DNA from: CF-72 sp051006215
GTDB taxonomy: Bacteria; Chloroflexota; UBA6077; CF-72
Direction: 5' to 3'
Length of the DNA stretch: 13,902 nt
NCBI GenBank assembly: GCA_051006215.1
Contig: JBPCIO010000066.1
Coordinates: forward strand, 1-13,902
The notes below the pieces were generated by a model, which searched no databases, had not been told where the DNA came from, and was given only the letters and a program-made list of their open reading frames with translations. Below, piece by piece: positions 13,489 to 13,902 of this stretch (positions are counted from its first letter, which is position 1; every line of letters starts with the position of its first letter). Made by a program: the position numbers and the translations under genes.

Positions 13489-13902
13489 ACGCCACTCGAC
13501 GAATATCGCGCTAAGCGCGACTTCTCTCGCACAGCTGAGCCGGCGCCAGCGGATGGGCAGATCGGGCCCGGGCCGTTGACATTCGTCGTCCAGAAGCACG
13601 CTGCGCGTCGGCTGCACTATGACTTTCGGCTCGAAGTCGACGGCGTGCTGAAGTCCTGGCCGATCCCCAATGGCCCGTCGTACACGCACGGCGAAAAGCG
13701 TCTGGCCGTCATGACCGAGGACCACCCACTCGACTACGCCACATTCGAGGGGGTCATTCCGAAAGGCGAGTACGGCGGCGGGCAGGTGATCGTGTGGGAC
13801 GCTGGGATCTATGCGCCCGAGGACACCAACGGCCGGCCATGCTTCGACCGCGAGCGTGCCGAGACTTTGGTGCGCAAGGGCGTCCAGCAGGGCAAGTTGA
13901 CC
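13489..13902 (+). CDS. ligD: LigD 3'-phosphoesterase domain (3' truncated by window edge, no standard start codon)
   Basis: DNA ligase D, or a stand-alone version of its 3'-phosphoesterase module, which trims 3' ends before sealing. The frame from 13489 encodes PLDEYRAKRDFSRTAEP and then the module core. Counting ACG as residue 1, H37, H43, D45 and R47 lie in KHAARRLHYDFRLE, and H79 and Y83 in TEDHPLDY. These have the spacing of the P. aeruginosa LigD PE active site (H42, H48, D50, R52, H84, Y88). The SWPIPNGPS and EGVIPKGEYGGGQVIVWD blocks are also conserved. An in-frame TGA lies at 13474-13476 and no ATG, GTG or TTG occurs between it and the conserved N-terminus. ACG at 13489 stands where homologues have Met. 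Polymerase and ligase domains, if present, are outside the window. Confidence 0.86.

Noticed and set aside
1..13902. tRNA genes, CRISPR arrays, insertion sequences, prophage or defence genes
   Set aside because: No cloverleaf, regular repeat array, transposase or phage-type translation was found on either strand.

Overview
The window looks like the origin-proximal part of a high-GC bacterial chromosome. Gene content, protein style and the heavy use of GTG starts suggest Chloroflexota or a close Terrabacteria lineage (moderate confidence, inferred without any search). Eleven of the fourteen intact genes start with GTG, one with TTG and only two with ATG. Three genes at the head of apparent transcription units have a TA(A/C)A(A/C)T -10 box exactly 6 bases before the start codon, the layout of leaderless mRNAs.

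Layout. Bases 1-193 hold the C-terminal end of a beta-lactamase-family serine hydrolase (+ strand), followed by about 0.8 kb with one possible gene scrap and otherwise no recognisable gene. From 4894 back to 990 three genes run leftward: a SAM-dependent methyltransferase, a polytopic membrane protein and gyrB. Bases 4895-5727 form a divergent intergenic region with a 14/16 match to the ParB site parS, a decayed fragment resembling a CoxM-type FAD-binding subunit, a perfect 10-bp inverted repeat and an extended -10 promoter. From 5728 to the right edge every gene reads rightward: rpmH, rnpA, yidD, yidC, jag, a PfkB-family kinase, parA, parB, then a GT2 glycosyltransferase, a small membrane protein, ku and the start of ligD.

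How the genes fit together. rpmH-rnpA-yidD-yidC-jag is the conserved cluster for ribosomal protein L34, RNase P processing and membrane-protein insertion. It runs directly into the parA-parB segregation pair through a sugar-kinase-like gene, with 4-base GTGA overlaps at kinase/parA and parA/parB. The divergent gyrB and rpmH arms, parAB and the parS-like site make 4895-5727 a reasonable origin candidate, although dnaA, dnaN and recF are absent and no convincing DnaA boxes were seen. ku and ligD form a non-homologous end-joining pair.

Most unusual points: a YidC with an extra domain of about 145 residues in an extracytoplasmic loop; a Jag protein with an RGG-rich tail; a ligD frame whose expected initiator Met codon reads ACG; the leaderless promoter pattern; and the parS-like site lying over the promoter region of the methyltransferase gene. 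No wholly new multi-gene system was evident.
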